From CAVVYA01 sp964577835 (GTDB lineage: Bacteria; Pseudomonadota; Alphaproteobacteria; SMXQ01): a stretch of 64,000 nucleotides of DNA. The position numbers and the translations under genes were made by a program. Position 1 is the first letter of the stretch. The number at the start of each line of letters is the position of its first letter. The notes beneath the pieces were generated by a model that saw only the letters and a list, made by a program, of their open reading frames with translations, was not told where the DNA came from and did not search any database. Positions 31,386 to 40,197 of this stretch are shown here, one piece after another. Where the stretch lies: the NCBI GenBank assembly GCA_964577835.1, contig CAZOBN010000004.1, positions 1 to 64,000 on the forward strand. Direction: 5' to 3'.

Positions 31386-31763
31386 TTAGGACGGCGCGTC
31401 GTAGATGTCGCCCGGCTTCACCCGGCGTTCGGACTTGTCGAGCTTGTCGATGGTGTAGCGATAGGCCTCGGCGGCGGCGCGCACGCGCGCGTTCCAGGCG
31501 AGCGATCCTTCGACCAGATCGGTGAACCTGCCGCGGCGCCGGCGACGCTTGCCCGAGCCTTCGTTATTGTCCACCGCCGGGGCGCTTTCCAGACCCTCGG
31601 CGCCTTCGCGCAGCAAGGACTCCTCCTGCGCGCCGGTGCGTTTGGATGCGGCGCTGGTTTCGATGTTCGCGCTATCCGACGTCTTCGCCACATTGCGCGC
31701 GCCAGCGGCCACGCGGCTTCCCGCGACTCGCTGGGCATAGGCGTTGCGCACTGGTGCGATCAT
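31386..31763 (-). CDS. hypothetical protein, basic, 125 aa
   Basis: Not recognised. N-terminal half is Ala/Ser/Gly-rich and probably disordered. A KRRRRRGR basic patch at about 72-79 is followed by a likely helical C-terminus (FTDLVEGSLAWNARVRAAAEAYRYTIDKL). No signal peptide or membrane segment. The basic patch suggests nucleic acid or membrane contact, but this is inference. The ATG at 31763 is the first available. Codon use is like the neighbours. Confidence 0.6.
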   Translation of the reverse strand: MIAPVRNAYAQRVAGSRVAAGARNVAKTSDSANIETSAASKRTGAQEESLLREGAEGLESAPAVDNNEGSGKRRRRRGRFTDLVEGSLAWNARVRAAAEAYRYTIDKLDKSERRVKPGDIYDAPS

Positions 31764-31898
31764 GGAAACCCCGGTTCAAGCGAGGATCAATAGGAGATTC
31801 GTCGCACGGTGACTTGCGACGGTCAAGGAACATCGCTGCGCAATCTATTGGTTTACCTCGCAATTTTAGTTAAAATTGCGACTGGAAAGCACACGAAA

Positions 31899-32846
31899 TC
31901 AGAGGCTTCGGCTGCACGAGCCGCCGCCCAGCACGCAGAACTGGGCGCAATGGGGATGATTCAGCTTCACCGGCTCCATCGCCCCGGCCAGGCTGCGCCC
32001 CATTTCGAACCGCGGGTCATAGGGCAGCAACGTGCAGGCGACCACCGCCGGAGCATCGGACTCCCGCCGCCGCACCACCATGCGGGCCGAGGCACACATC
32101 ATCGTATCGGGCGACACATGCAGGATATCCCAGCAGTGCTCGGTAATCTCCGGCACGTCGGCCATGACATCCATCTCCGGAAACAGCACCAATTGTTCGG
32201 GATCGGCCGCATCGACATGGATGGCCTCGCGCGCGAACAGGTCGGCGTAGCCCTGGCGCAGCTCTTGCTCCGAGTCGCCCCACAAGGTGCGGCCGGCGAC
32301 GTGCACGGCGAAACCGTTCGCCGACAGCCATTTGAGCCCGTCGAGGGTTGCCACGAAGCCGCCCGCCCCGCGCTCCTCGTCGTGCTTGGGGGCAGTCGGA
32401 TGATCGAGGGAGACCCGGATGATGAGGCGGCGTCCGAAGCGCTGGCGTAAATCGAGCAGTTGCCGTTCGTGACGTCGCATCGGTCGCATGGCATTGGTCA
32501 GCACCAGCACCCGGAAGCCACGATCGAGCGCCACCTCGAGCATCGCCATGATGTCGGGATTCATGAAGGGCTCGCCGCCGGTGAAGCCGATCTCGCGGGT
32601 CGGCCAGCGGTGGGCCGCGATCTCGTCGAGATAGCCGATCAGGTCCGTGAGCGGGAAATAGGCGAGCCGGTCGTTGCGCGGGCTGGATTCGATGTAGCAG
32701 TGTCCGCAGGCGATGTTGCACAGGGTCCCGGTGTTGATCCACAGGGTCCGCAGGCCGGTGAAATCCACATGGGCGCGCCGCTCGCCCTTGGCGGTCACTT
32801 CGGGGTCGTGGAACTTCGCTGCCGTGGCGATGGGTGAATCGTCCAT
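31899..32846 (-). CDS. radical SAM protein
   Basis: A 315-residue radical SAM enzyme. The 4Fe-4S/SAM motif C-x3-C-x2-C is in GTLCNIACGHCYIESS (Cys at about 42, 46 and 49). GFTGGEPFMNPDI is the GGEP SAM-binding motif, and VLVLTNAMRP follows. The C-terminus has more Cys (HCWDI, MMCASARM, VACTL, CAQFCVLGGGSC), suggesting a second cluster as in SPASM/twitch proteins. Substrate unknown; no peptide precursor gene is recognised beside it. It is divergent from a cupin protein. Confidence 0.88.
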   Translation of the reverse strand: MDDSPIATAAKFHDPEVTAKGERRAHVDFTGLRTLWINTGTLCNIACGHCYIESSPRNDRLAYFPLTDLIGYLDEIAAHRWPTREIGFTGGEPFMNPDIMAMLEVALDRGFRVLVLTNAMRPMRRHERQLLDLRQRFGRRLIIRVSLDHPTAPKHDEERGAGGFVATLDGLKWLSANGFAVHVAGRTLWGDSEQELRQGYADLFAREAIHVDAADPEQLVLFPEMDVMADVPEITEHCWDILHVSPDTMMCASARMVVRRRESDAPAVVACTLLPYDPRFEMGRSLAGAMEPVKLNHPHCAQFCVLGGGSCSRSL

Positions 32847-33106
32847 GCCCCGTCATAAACCCACCCCATCGCCGAACCAACTCAAAAGCCGGTGACCGAA
32901 CACCGTGGTGGCCTGCTACGAACGTGGATGTCCCGCCGGGAGAATCTCATAAAAGACCGGCTTTGATGCGGCACGCGGCAGCGTGGTGCCGTTGCGGCGC
33001 GGCAGGTTTGTGTTACTTTCCATGGAATAACCGCATGAAGGTCGAAGGCCCTAGCCTGGCAGCGAAGGCTACACTCCGCCGACCCAAATCTGACCGGATG
33101 AGGCTC

Positions 33107-33694
33107 ATGTCCGAGGAACACGCTTCCAGCCACGGCGATCAAGACGGCGGCCTCGGGCATAACCAGCCGAAGGAAAAGGTGTGGGACCGCTGGGACCGCA
33201 AGCGCGTCTTCGTGCGCGCGCTCGAAGGCACCTATGGCGACGTCTACAAGAGCCTGTTCGAGCAGCCGCGCGTCTATCATGCCAAGGATTGGGGGTGGCA
33301 CGGCGGCCCGCAGTTCTGGGACAAGGCGGTGATCAATCCGCAGTCCGTCAACATCGCCCAATCCATCGAATGCCATCTCGACGTCTACGCGCCGCACGGC
33401 GTGGGCCAGAAGCACGGCCATATGAACTCGGCCGCCTTCTACATCCTGACCGGCAAGGGCCACGACATCCACGACGGCGCGCACTACCACTACGAGGCGG
33501 GTGACAGCATCGTCGTGGAGAACGGCTGCGTGCACCAGCATATCAATGACGGCGACGAACAGATGATCGTGCTGGTGATGAAAGCCAAGCCGCTCTTCCT
33601 GTTCATGCACATGCTGTTTCAAAAGATGGTCGAATATCCCGCCAAGACCATCCCCGAAGGCGCCGAGAATTTCGCGCCGCCGACGCACATCTGA
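33107..33694 (+). CDS. cupin-domain protein, 195 aa
   Basis: A single-cupin protein. The core has HLDVYAPHGVGQKHGHMNSAAFYILTGKGHDIHDG (motif 1 with His ligands) and DSIVVENGCVHQHINDGDEQ (motif 2). The N-terminal 60 residues are polar, and ALEGTYGDVYKSLFEQPRVYHAKDWGW links to the barrel. It resembles half of a gentisate-type dioxygenase or a metal-binding regulatory cupin. GGATGAGG precedes the ATG at 33107; an in-frame ATG at 33098 is also possible. It is followed by the second MITE-like copy. Confidence 0.82.
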   Translation: MSEEHASSHGDQDGGLGHNQPKEKVWDRWDRKRVFVRALEGTYGDVYKSLFEQPRVYHAKDWGWHGGPQFWDKAVINPQSVNIAQSIECHLDVYAPHGVGQKHGHMNSAAFYILTGKGHDIHDGAHYHYEAGDSIVVENGCVHQHINDGDEQMIVLVMKAKPLFLFMHMLFQKMVEYPAKTIPEGAENFAPPTHI

Positions 33695-33710
33695 TATTTA
33701 AGTTCGTCAT

Positions 33711-33987
33711 GGCCCGGCTCGACCCACGGCTGTCCGGTTCAGTATCCAAGTTTCCCGGGAAAGCGCTGACAGCATGATGTTTGGTGGTGGCTTCGCGGAG
33801 GACGGACACAGATCGTCACCGTCACAAGCGACGGCTTGACGTGGATGGCCCGACTAAATCGGGCCATGACGAAACTGAGCCGAAATTCAGGAAAAATCGT
33901 CATGCCCCGACTTGTTCGGGGCATCCACGAAGCGGCGCTTCCATCCTCCGCAGGCCTCAACCGGACAGCAGTGGGTCGAGTCGGGCC
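33711..33987. repeat. MITE-like inverted-repeat element, copy 2 (277 bp)
   Basis: Ends 33711-33739 and 33959-33987 are inverted repeats with two mismatches in 29. The interior aligns over its full length with the reverse complement of 13291-13566. Both copies carry the GGCCCGA...TCGGGCC and GCCCCGA...TCGGGGC palindromes and the AAGCGACGGCTTGACGTGGA segment. Spurious frames through it are not genes. Confidence 0.85.
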
Positions 33988-34033
33988 ACGACGGTTTCTG
34001 GCTTTGTCAGGCAACGTCGTTGGTCCCGGCGCT

Positions 34034-34065
34034 AAAAAACCCCGCGGATCGCCGCGGGGTTTTTT
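34034..34065. terminator. bidirectional Rho-independent terminator
   Basis: AAAAAACCCCGCGG / CCGCGGGGTTTTTT is a perfect 14-bp stem with a 4-base loop, with T-tracts in both directions. It lies 20 bases after the stop of the minus-strand GST gene, which it should terminate. Confidence 0.92.
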
Positions 34066-34085
34066 GCAGGCGCCGTTTGCGCGCT

Positions 34086-34676
34086 TCATGCCACCGGCTT
34101 GACCTCCATCCCCTTCTTCACCGCGGGCCGCGCGCCGACGCGATCGAGCCACTTGGCGACATTGGGATAATCCGACACCTTCACGGTATCGTGCTTGATG
34201 CCGTTGACGCGCGTATAGGGAATGATATCGGCGATCGAGTAGCTGCCGGCGAAATATTCGTTGCTGGCAAGATGCTTGTCCATCGTCTCCAACTGGCTCT
34301 TCGAGCTGCTTTCGATCGACGGATCGTTGATGCGGCCGAGCGCGCCTGTGGTCCACAGCACGTTGGTGGCATGGAACATCGACCATTTCAGCACGTTCGG
34401 ATGCTCGGCCGGCGAGCCCAGGAACTTGCCGCTTTTCTCGGCCAGGTAGAAGCAGATGGCGACCGATTCGAAGATCGTCGCCGGCTGACCGCCGGGGCCG
34501 TCGCTGTCGGTCATCGAGGGAATCTTGCGATAGGGATTGATCTTGGCGTATTCCGGCGTCTTATGTTCGCCCTTATGGATGTCGATCCAATGCATATTGT
34601 AGGGCAGCCCCGCCTCTTCGGCCATGATGATGGCGCGCCGGCCGTTGGTCGTCGTCCAGGTGTAGAGATCGATCAT
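34086..34676 (-). CDS. glutathione S-transferase, nu-class-like (YfcG/YghU type)
   Basis: A 196-residue GST. The N-terminal thioredoxin-like domain starts MIDLYTWTTTNGRR, with the TTTNGRR loop of nu-class enzymes that bind GSSG or two GSH and have disulfide reductase activity. INPYRKIPSM is the cis-proline loop and IFESVAICFYLAEK the GSH-binding ES motif. The helical C-terminal domain has FAGSYSIADIIPYTRV. The ATG at 34676 has AAGGAAAG upstream. It lies 42 bases downstream of the TauD-type dioxygenase gene, probably one operon. Confidence 0.9.
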   Translation of the reverse strand: MIDLYTWTTTNGRRAIIMAEEAGLPYNMHWIDIHKGEHKTPEYAKINPYRKIPSMTDSDGPGGQPATIFESVAICFYLAEKSGKFLGSPAEHPNVLKWSMFHATNVLWTTGALGRINDPSIESSSKSQLETMDKHLASNEYFAGSYSIADIIPYTRVNGIKHDTVKVSDYPNVAKWLDRVGARPAVKKGMEVKPVA

Positions 34677-34717
34677 GGATTGTCTTTCCTTATTGCTTCT
34701 TGGCGCGCTGCCCATGG

Positions 34718-35557
34718 TCAGACCGGGCGCTTTCCCTTGATGCTGATGCGCCGCAGCATGCGCCGCGTGTTGGGACTGAAATCCGTGCGCGCGTGCAGCG
34801 TGCAGCGATTATCCCACATCACAAGCTCGCCGACCGACCATTTGTGGTCGTAGATGAATTCCGGCCGTTCCGCCTGCTGGAACAGGTATTCGAGCAGCTC
34901 GTCGCTCTCCTTGCGGTCCATGCCGACGATGTGGTCGGTCATCAGGCGATTGACATAGAGGCCCTTGCGGCCGGTCTCGTCATGGGTGCGCACGACGGGA
35001 TGCACGAACTTCGGCGCGTCCGGCGCGATCTCCTTGGCCTTGACGGTCGGATTGGAGCCGTAGTCGTAGACGTTGAGCGCCTTGAGCCCATCGATACGCT
35101 TCTTCACCTCGGCCGGCAGCGAGTCGTAGACCGCGGTCGCGCTGGAGAACAGCGTGTCCCCGCCGGTCGGCGGCACCTCGATGCTGTAGAGCAGCGTCGC
35201 CTTGCCCGGCAGCTCGTAATAGCACTGGTCGGCATGGAACTGCATCTCGCCGTCCGGCAGGGCGCCCTTGTTGCCATCGGGGCCGATCACGTTGCTGACC
35301 ATCAGGAAGTAGGGATTGGAATTGAGGCCTGGCGTGGTGCGGACCTCCTGCAGCTCGCCGAAGCGCCGGCCAAACGCGATCTGCTGGTCGCCGTCGAGCT
35401 TCTGGTTACGGAATACCAGCACCTGATACTTCAGCCAGGCGTCGTGGATCGCCTTGAATGTCGCCTCGTCCAGCGGACGGCTGATGTCCACGCCGGTAAT
35501 CTCGGCGCCGATCATGGGGGTCAGGGGTTTCACGCCAATGGTCATGGTATCGGTCAT
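34718..35557 (-). CDS. TauD/TfdA-type 2-oxoglutarate/Fe(II) dioxygenase
   Basis: A 279-residue dioxygenase. The iron triad is His and Asp in MQFHADQCYY (H-x-D) plus a late His in CTLHARTDF; the 2-oxoglutarate Arg is in RRMLRRISI. It starts GVKPLTPMIGAEITGVDIS, typical of the family, which includes taurine, 2,4-D and alkylsulfate dioxygenases. Substrate unknown. The ATG at 35557 is preferred to the GTG at 35560. With the GST and the downstream-strand TRAP genes it may form a uptake-and-degradation module for an organic acid; that is inference. Confidence 0.9.
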   Translation of the reverse strand: MTDTMTIGVKPLTPMIGAEITGVDISRPLDEATFKAIHDAWLKYQVLVFRNQKLDGDQQIAFGRRFGELQEVRTTPGLNSNPYFLMVSNVIGPDGNKGALPDGEMQFHADQCYYELPGKATLLYSIEVPPTGGDTLFSSATAVYDSLPAEVKKRIDGLKALNVYDYGSNPTVKAKEIAPDAPKFVHPVVRTHDETGRKGLYVNRLMTDHIVGMDRKESDELLEYLFQQAERPEFIYDHKWSVGELVMWDNRCTLHARTDFSPNTRRMLRRISIKGKRPV

Positions 35558-35654
35558 CACTACGCCTCTTGCACACTACTTCGATAGCGAACGATCTGGC
35601 CTCACTCTAATCCAGTACTGAGTATTTTCAACAGCGGCGGAGGCCCGGGAGCAC

Positions 35655-37592
35655 CTAAGCGGCAACCCGGGCCTTGCGCGATTCCACGTGGGCCAAGCCC
35701 CACAGCAGGCCGCACAAGGCGGCCGCGGCGGCGACCACGGGATATTGCACGACGGGATCGGGGTTCATGGTGAGCGCCGCGAGCCCGGCCATGATCAAAC
35801 GCAGCCACCAGGGGACCCGGCGCTGCAACACCCACCCATGCACGGCGACGATGGCAGCAAGCATCATGACCATCGCGAACAGGCAGTCGGTGACGATCTG
35901 AAACGCGTCGCCCTCCATCAGCAGCCCCGGGTTGAAGACGAAGTAGAACGGCAGGATGAAACCGCCGATGGCCAGCTTGGTGGTCAGCGGCGCGATCTTG
36001 TTGGGATTGACCCCCGCGATGGCGGCCGCCGTGAAGCAGGCCACGGCAATGGGTGGTGAAACAGCCGACATGCAGGCGTAGAACAGCATGAACATATGGA
36101 CGCCGAGCACCGGCAGGCCGAATTTGACGACGAACACCGGCGCGATCAGCGCCACGCCCATGATGTAGACGCCGGTGGTCGGCGCGCCGGCGCCGATCAG
36201 CACCAAGATGATGGCGGCGAGGATCAAGGACAGGATCACATCGCCACCCGACAGGCCGAACAGCAGCACCGTGAATTTTCCGGACAGGCCGGTCAGCTCG
36301 ATGCAGCCGATCATCAGGCCAGCGGCGGCGACCGCGGCGGCGAGCGGCACTATGTTCATGCAAGTGTCGATGCAGGCGGTGACGAACCGCTTGGGGCCGA
36401 TCGCATGGGTCTTGGAGAACCAGCTCGACACGATTACGGCGAGGGCCGAACCGGCGCCGATGTAGGCCGGCGAGTAGCCCTTGACCAGGAGATAGATGAG
36501 CACCGCCCAGGGGATCAAATTATACCAGCCGCGGCGCAGCGCGGCCGTGACGCCGATGATGCGTGCCTCCGGCAGACGCCCGACGCCGAAGCGCACCGCG
36601 TCGAAATGCACCAGGATGTAGATGCCGAAGTAATAGAGAATCGCGGCCGGCAGGGCGGCGAGCGCGATGGCGCTGTAGGAGATGCCGGTGAAATCCGCCA
36701 TGAGGAACGCCACGGCGCCCATCACGGGCGGCAGCATCGCGCCGCCGGTCGATGCGGCGGCCTCGATGGCGGCGGCGCGTTCGGCCGGAATGCCGATGCT
36801 TTTCATGATCGGGATGCTGACCGGGCCGGTGGTCGCGACGTCGGCCACCGGGCTGCCCGATACGGAACCGTAAAGCGCGCTCGAGAAGACGCAGGCCTTG
36901 GCCGGCCCGCCGACCATGCGGCCGGTGACGGCCGCGGCCAGATCGAACAGCAACTCGCCACCGCCGGCGATGGTGTAGAGACTGCCGAAGAACACGAACA
37001 GGAAAGCGTAGCTTGCGGCGACATAGAGTGCGCCGCCGAAGATGCCGTCCGTGCCCACCGTCTGCATGTCGAGGAAATACTGCAGCGATATCGGATCATG
37101 GTGGAAGCTGCCGGAGATCAGCGGTCCCCACACGACATGGAGCAACAGGAGAACCACGATCGATGTCAGGCCCCAGCCGGTGGCGCGCCGGCATAGCTCG
37201 ACCACGAGGGCGATGAGCACGATGCCCGCCGCCACGTCGTAGGCGTCGAGCTCGGAGAATCCGCGCATCCAGTTCTGGTATTTCTCATCGTTGAGCGCAT
37301 ACCAGGCACCGAGGCCGAAGGATACGATCGCCAGCAGGTAATCGAGCCAGGTCAGCCGATCGAAGCGTTTCGAGACGGTGGTGGTGAGAAATCCGAGCGG
37401 GAAGATGAGCGCGATAAAATATGAGACCTGCTTGTGCTCGCTAACCGGCATGTAGAGCGCGTACCAGGCGATCACCAAGGTCATCAGCACCGAGACCGCC
37501 GCGACCAGCTTGCCGAGCCGGCCGCCGTGATTGAGCCGCATGCCCTCGCCCGTGACGGCCAGGGCCTTTCCCAGGCCAGAGAACAGCGACAT
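35655..37592 (-). CDS. TRAP transporter fused permease (4TM-12TM type)
   Basis: A 645-residue inner-membrane protein combining the small DctQ-like and large DctM-like TRAP subunits, with about 16-17 hydrophobic segments. Hallmarks are GGPAKACVFSSALYGSVSGSPVADVATTG, EAAASTGGAMLPPVMGAVAFLMA and IGAGAPTTGVYIM with MSAVSPPIAVACF. It drives sodium-coupled uptake of a substrate handed over by a periplasmic TAXI receptor. The TAXI receptor gene lies directly upstream on the same strand. The ATG at 37592 is chosen; the longer frame to 37631 begins with a polar, non-matching stretch. Confidence 0.93.
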   Translation of the reverse strand: MSLFSGLGKALAVTGEGMRLNHGGRLGKLVAAVSVLMTLVIAWYALYMPVSEHKQVSYFIALIFPLGFLTTTVSKRFDRLTWLDYLLAIVSFGLGAWYALNDEKYQNWMRGFSELDAYDVAAGIVLIALVVELCRRATGWGLTSIVVLLLLHVVWGPLISGSFHHDPISLQYFLDMQTVGTDGIFGGALYVAASYAFLFVFFGSLYTIAGGGELLFDLAAAVTGRMVGGPAKACVFSSALYGSVSGSPVADVATTGPVSIPIMKSIGIPAERAAAIEAAASTGGAMLPPVMGAVAFLMADFTGISYSAIALAALPAAILYYFGIYILVHFDAVRFGVGRLPEARIIGVTAALRRGWYNLIPWAVLIYLLVKGYSPAYIGAGSALAVIVSSWFSKTHAIGPKRFVTACIDTCMNIVPLAAAVAAAGLMIGCIELTGLSGKFTVLLFGLSGGDVILSLILAAIILVLIGAGAPTTGVYIMGVALIAPVFVVKFGLPVLGVHMFMLFYACMSAVSPPIAVACFTAAAIAGVNPNKIAPLTTKLAIGGFILPFYFVFNPGLLMEGDAFQIVTDCLFAMVMMLAAIVAVHGWVLQRRVPWWLRLIMAGLAALTMNPDPVVQYPVVAAAAALCGLLWGLAHVESRKARVAA

Positions 37593-37696
37593 CCGGATAC
37601 TCCTGACTAAGTGGTCTCGCGGGCCGCGCACCGGATGAACAGGGCACTGCCGGCGCGCGAAATGAACAGTTGCTGCCCGCGGTTAACGAGGGCCGG

Positions 37697-38719
37697 TCAT
37701 TTCAGCAAGCCCTTTTCCCGGTAGAATCGTTCCGCGCCGGGATGAAATGGCAGGTTCATCGGGTTCTTGATCATTTCCTGGCCCGAGAATTCGGCGAGCG
37801 ACGGATGGAGACTCTGCACGCGCTTCTGGCCATCGTAGACCGCCTTGACGAATTTGTAGACGGTTTCCTCGGAGACGTGAGGGCCGGTGTTGATGGTGTT
37901 CCACAGCTTGAGGGTGGCGGTGTCCTTGTCGAGGAAGCTGTAGAGGTTCTTGTCGACGGTCATCGTCTCATAGGCCCATTCGTCGGCCGCCTTCTTCATC
38001 TTTGCCGGGTCGCCTTCGATCCACACCATCGGGCGACCGCGCGCCAGTTCCGCCGTCGTCGAATCGGGCAGGAACCGGCCATTGATGAAGACGTCGGCCT
38101 TGCCGTCGCGCATCGCGTCGAGGCCGATGCCGCTGTTGCCGCGGACGAAGCTGCCGCCCCACTTCTGGATATCGCCTTCCTCGAAACCGTGCGCCTTGAA
38201 GATGGCGATATGCATCCCGAGGGTCGACTGCAGATTGGCCAGGTCGTTCACGGCGAGACGCATCGGCGGCTTCTTGGCGGCGATGTCGTCGAAGGTCTTG
38301 ATGCCGTACTTCTCCGACCACTCCTTCGTCATGAAGCTGTGCACGATGAGATGCCGGTGCAGCATCATGACATGAAGGATCTTGCCCTTGAGGGGTTCCT
38401 TGAAAGGCGGCTTGCCCTCCATCCCATAGACGATTTCCGGCGCGCCCGAAGTGAAGGTGAACTCCGCCTTGCCCGTGGCGACCTCGAGGATGCCGCCGGC
38501 TGGAGAGCCAGGCCGGAATGTCGCGGCGCTGTCGGGATAGGCATCGCGCACGATGCCGTTGATCGCCTCGACGACCACCTTGAAGTAGCCTTGGACAGAG
38601 GCGCCGGTGACCGTGTATTTGATCGGTTTGTTGTCGTTCAGATCGGCGAGCGCCGGGCCCGCCATTCCCACCCCAAGCAGCATCGCGGCTGCCCAAACAC
38701 GTGCCGAACGAAGTTTCAT
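37697..38719 (-). CDS. TAXI-family TRAP solute receptor
   Basis: A 340-residue periplasmic binding protein. A signal peptide covers residues 1-25 (cleavage ALA-DL). The mature part fits the TAXI group: YTVTGASVQGYFKVVVEAINGIV near the N-terminus, then GKAEFTFTSGAPEIVYGMEG and a C-terminal ETVYKFVKAVYDGQKRVQSLHPSL. It delivers substrate to the fused permease encoded 104 bases downstream. The ligand is unknown; TAXI proteins are known for amino acids and short organic acids. Confidence 0.9.
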   Translation of the reverse strand: MKLRSARVWAAAMLLGVGMAGPALADLNDNKPIKYTVTGASVQGYFKVVVEAINGIVRDAYPDSAATFRPGSPAGGILEVATGKAEFTFTSGAPEIVYGMEGKPPFKEPLKGKILHVMMLHRHLIVHSFMTKEWSEKYGIKTFDDIAAKKPPMRLAVNDLANLQSTLGMHIAIFKAHGFEEGDIQKWGGSFVRGNSGIGLDAMRDGKADVFINGRFLPDSTTAELARGRPMVWIEGDPAKMKKAADEWAYETMTVDKNLYSFLDKDTATLKLWNTINTGPHVSEETVYKFVKAVYDGQKRVQSLHPSLAEFSGQEMIKNPMNLPFHPGAERFYREKGLLK

Positions 38720-38893
38720 CGCGTCCTCCCTGCCCTACCCTTGCTCGCGGTCTTTGCCGCTCGATCCTTCCAGAGCAGCGGCACTGTAGGAAGTGCCCTC
38801 CGATGAGTCAACTCGCCCGGACACGAACCTCGGGAAAGAGATTGTTCCGAATTCGCAAGCGCAAGAAGACGGACTCCAGAATCGCCGGCAGGC

Positions 38894-39289
38894 TCACGGT
38901 TGAATGTGAAGCGTGACCCGGTCGCCGTCGGCCAGCGCCAAATGGCTTCGGAGATTCACCGACGCGACGATCTCAACCTGGTCGGGCGGGTAGTCGGCGA
39001 CCAGCGGCAGCACGATGACACCCTTGGCCTGGGTATGGCCGAATTCCATCCGCACCGAAAAGTACTTCGCATCGCACCATGCCGGATCGGGGGCGGCGAA
39101 GGTCCGGCCACGCGCGGCCACCTCGCGCCACGCGGACAAGGAGGTCTTGCTGACCTTGATGTTGAGGGTGCCCGGATAGGGATCGATGCCGTACTCCTCC
39201 TCGAAAATCTTCATCGCCCAGTCCGTGCTGGTGAAACTCGCCCCCACGCCCTTGCCGCTGACGACTTCCCCTGAAATGCGAATGGTCAT
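38894..39289 (-). CDS. DUF120 protein, archaeal-type CTP-dependent riboflavin kinase-like
   Basis: A 131-residue protein matching the RibK/DUF120 fold of archaea. The N-terminal GEVVSGKGVGASFTSTDWAM corresponds to the nucleotide-binding loop, EYGIDPYPGTLNIKV carries the GTLN metal/nucleotide motif, and VEIVASVNLRSHLALADGDRVTLHI matches the conserved C-terminal strand region. Archaeal enzymes use CTP to phosphorylate riboflavin to FMN. No HTH domain is present, unlike in many archaeal fusions. The ATG overlaps the stop of the preceding gene (ATGA). In bacteria riboflavin kinase is normally RibF, so its role here is open. Confidence 0.78.
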   Translation of the reverse strand: MTIRISGEVVSGKGVGASFTSTDWAMKIFEEEYGIDPYPGTLNIKVSKTSLSAWREVAARGRTFAAPDPAWCDAKYFSVRMEFGHTQAKGVIVLPLVADYPPDQVEIVASVNLRSHLALADGDRVTLHIQP

Positions 39290-40182
39290 ACAGCGATCCC
39301 CGCGTCGTTGAAGGCGCGCCGCGCCGCGGCGTGAAGCGCCACTCCGCCCGGTTGCAGCACCGCAACGCCCTTCGCCTTCGCCGAAGCGATGATCGAGGGC
39401 AGACTTTCATAAAGCGGATTGCGCGCGGCGAGCGCCTGCGCCTCGGCGGCAAACAGCCGCGCGACGGCATAAACCCGCTCGTCGCTCTCCCGTGTGCCGC
39501 TGACCAGCACATTCTGCACCCCGATTGTTTCCACATCGCGACCATGGCCGCGGAAGGCGCCGGCCCGCATGGTCGTCCGCGCGTAGATCGGCGTCTTGGC
39601 CAGAATGGTTCCGAGTTCCTCGTCCGCGAACGGCACGACTCTCACCTCGGCGCGCCTGAGCAGACCGGTGAAATGGGTGTTGGGTAACGGAGGCTGAAAT
39701 TGCGCGTCGACCGTGCCCTCCGCCAGCGCGATGCCGCCGTCGGCCTGGTTGAGGAACGCCGGTACGATGTCGCCGAGCTTCCAGCCGAGCGCCTCGAAGA
39801 GGGTGGTGACATGCCGCGCCATGCCGCTGTCCCTGTAGCCGATGGCGACCCGACGGCCGCGCAGATCGCTGAACGTGCGGATCGGTGATGACTTCCGCAC
39901 GACGAAGAACATCGGCCCAGTGTTGACCGGCGAGACCATGGCGAGATCGATCGGCGCCTTGAACGGATCCCGGCCGGCAACCGCGAGCGGCGCCCAATTG
40001 GCCGCCATGAATCCGAACTGCGCCTCGCCTGTCCCGATCAGTTCGGCATTGGCGACGCTCCCTGTCGAGGTGGCGACCCGCAAATCCTCGCCGTAGCCCC
40101 GCTCCCTCAGCAGGTCGGCGAGGGCCATGCCTTGGGTATGGAAGGTATTGCCCTGTTCGGCAGTCGCAATGATGAGAGTCAC
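39286..40182 (-). CDS. TAXI-like binding protein without signal peptide
   Basis: A 298-residue protein with a TAXI/periplasmic-binding-protein-type fold (LIIATAEQGNTFHTQGMALADLL, STGSVANAELIGTGEAQFGFMAANWAPLA, FSDLRGRRVAIGYRDSGMARHVTTLFEALGW). It begins directly at the first beta strand. The frame has an in-frame TAG 18 bases upstream of the GTG at 40182, so a signal peptide cannot be hidden. It is therefore probably cytoplasmic, as a sensor, enzyme or chaperone for a small ligand. It is translationally coupled to the DUF120 gene by ATGA and follows an NTF2-like gene by 15 bases. Confidence 0.75.
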   Translation of the reverse strand: MTLIIATAEQGNTFHTQGMALADLLRERGYGEDLRVATSTGSVANAELIGTGEAQFGFMAANWAPLAVAGRDPFKAPIDLAMVSPVNTGPMFFVVRKSSPIRTFSDLRGRRVAIGYRDSGMARHVTTLFEALGWKLGDIVPAFLNQADGGIALAEGTVDAQFQPPLPNTHFTGLLRRAEVRVVPFADEELGTILAKTPIYARTTMRAGAFRGHGRDVETIGVQNVLVSGTRESDERVYAVARLFAAEAQALAARNPLYESLPSIIASAKAKGVAVLQPGGVALHAAARRAFNDAGIAV

Positions 40183-40197
40183 GAAGGGCGGTATCCT

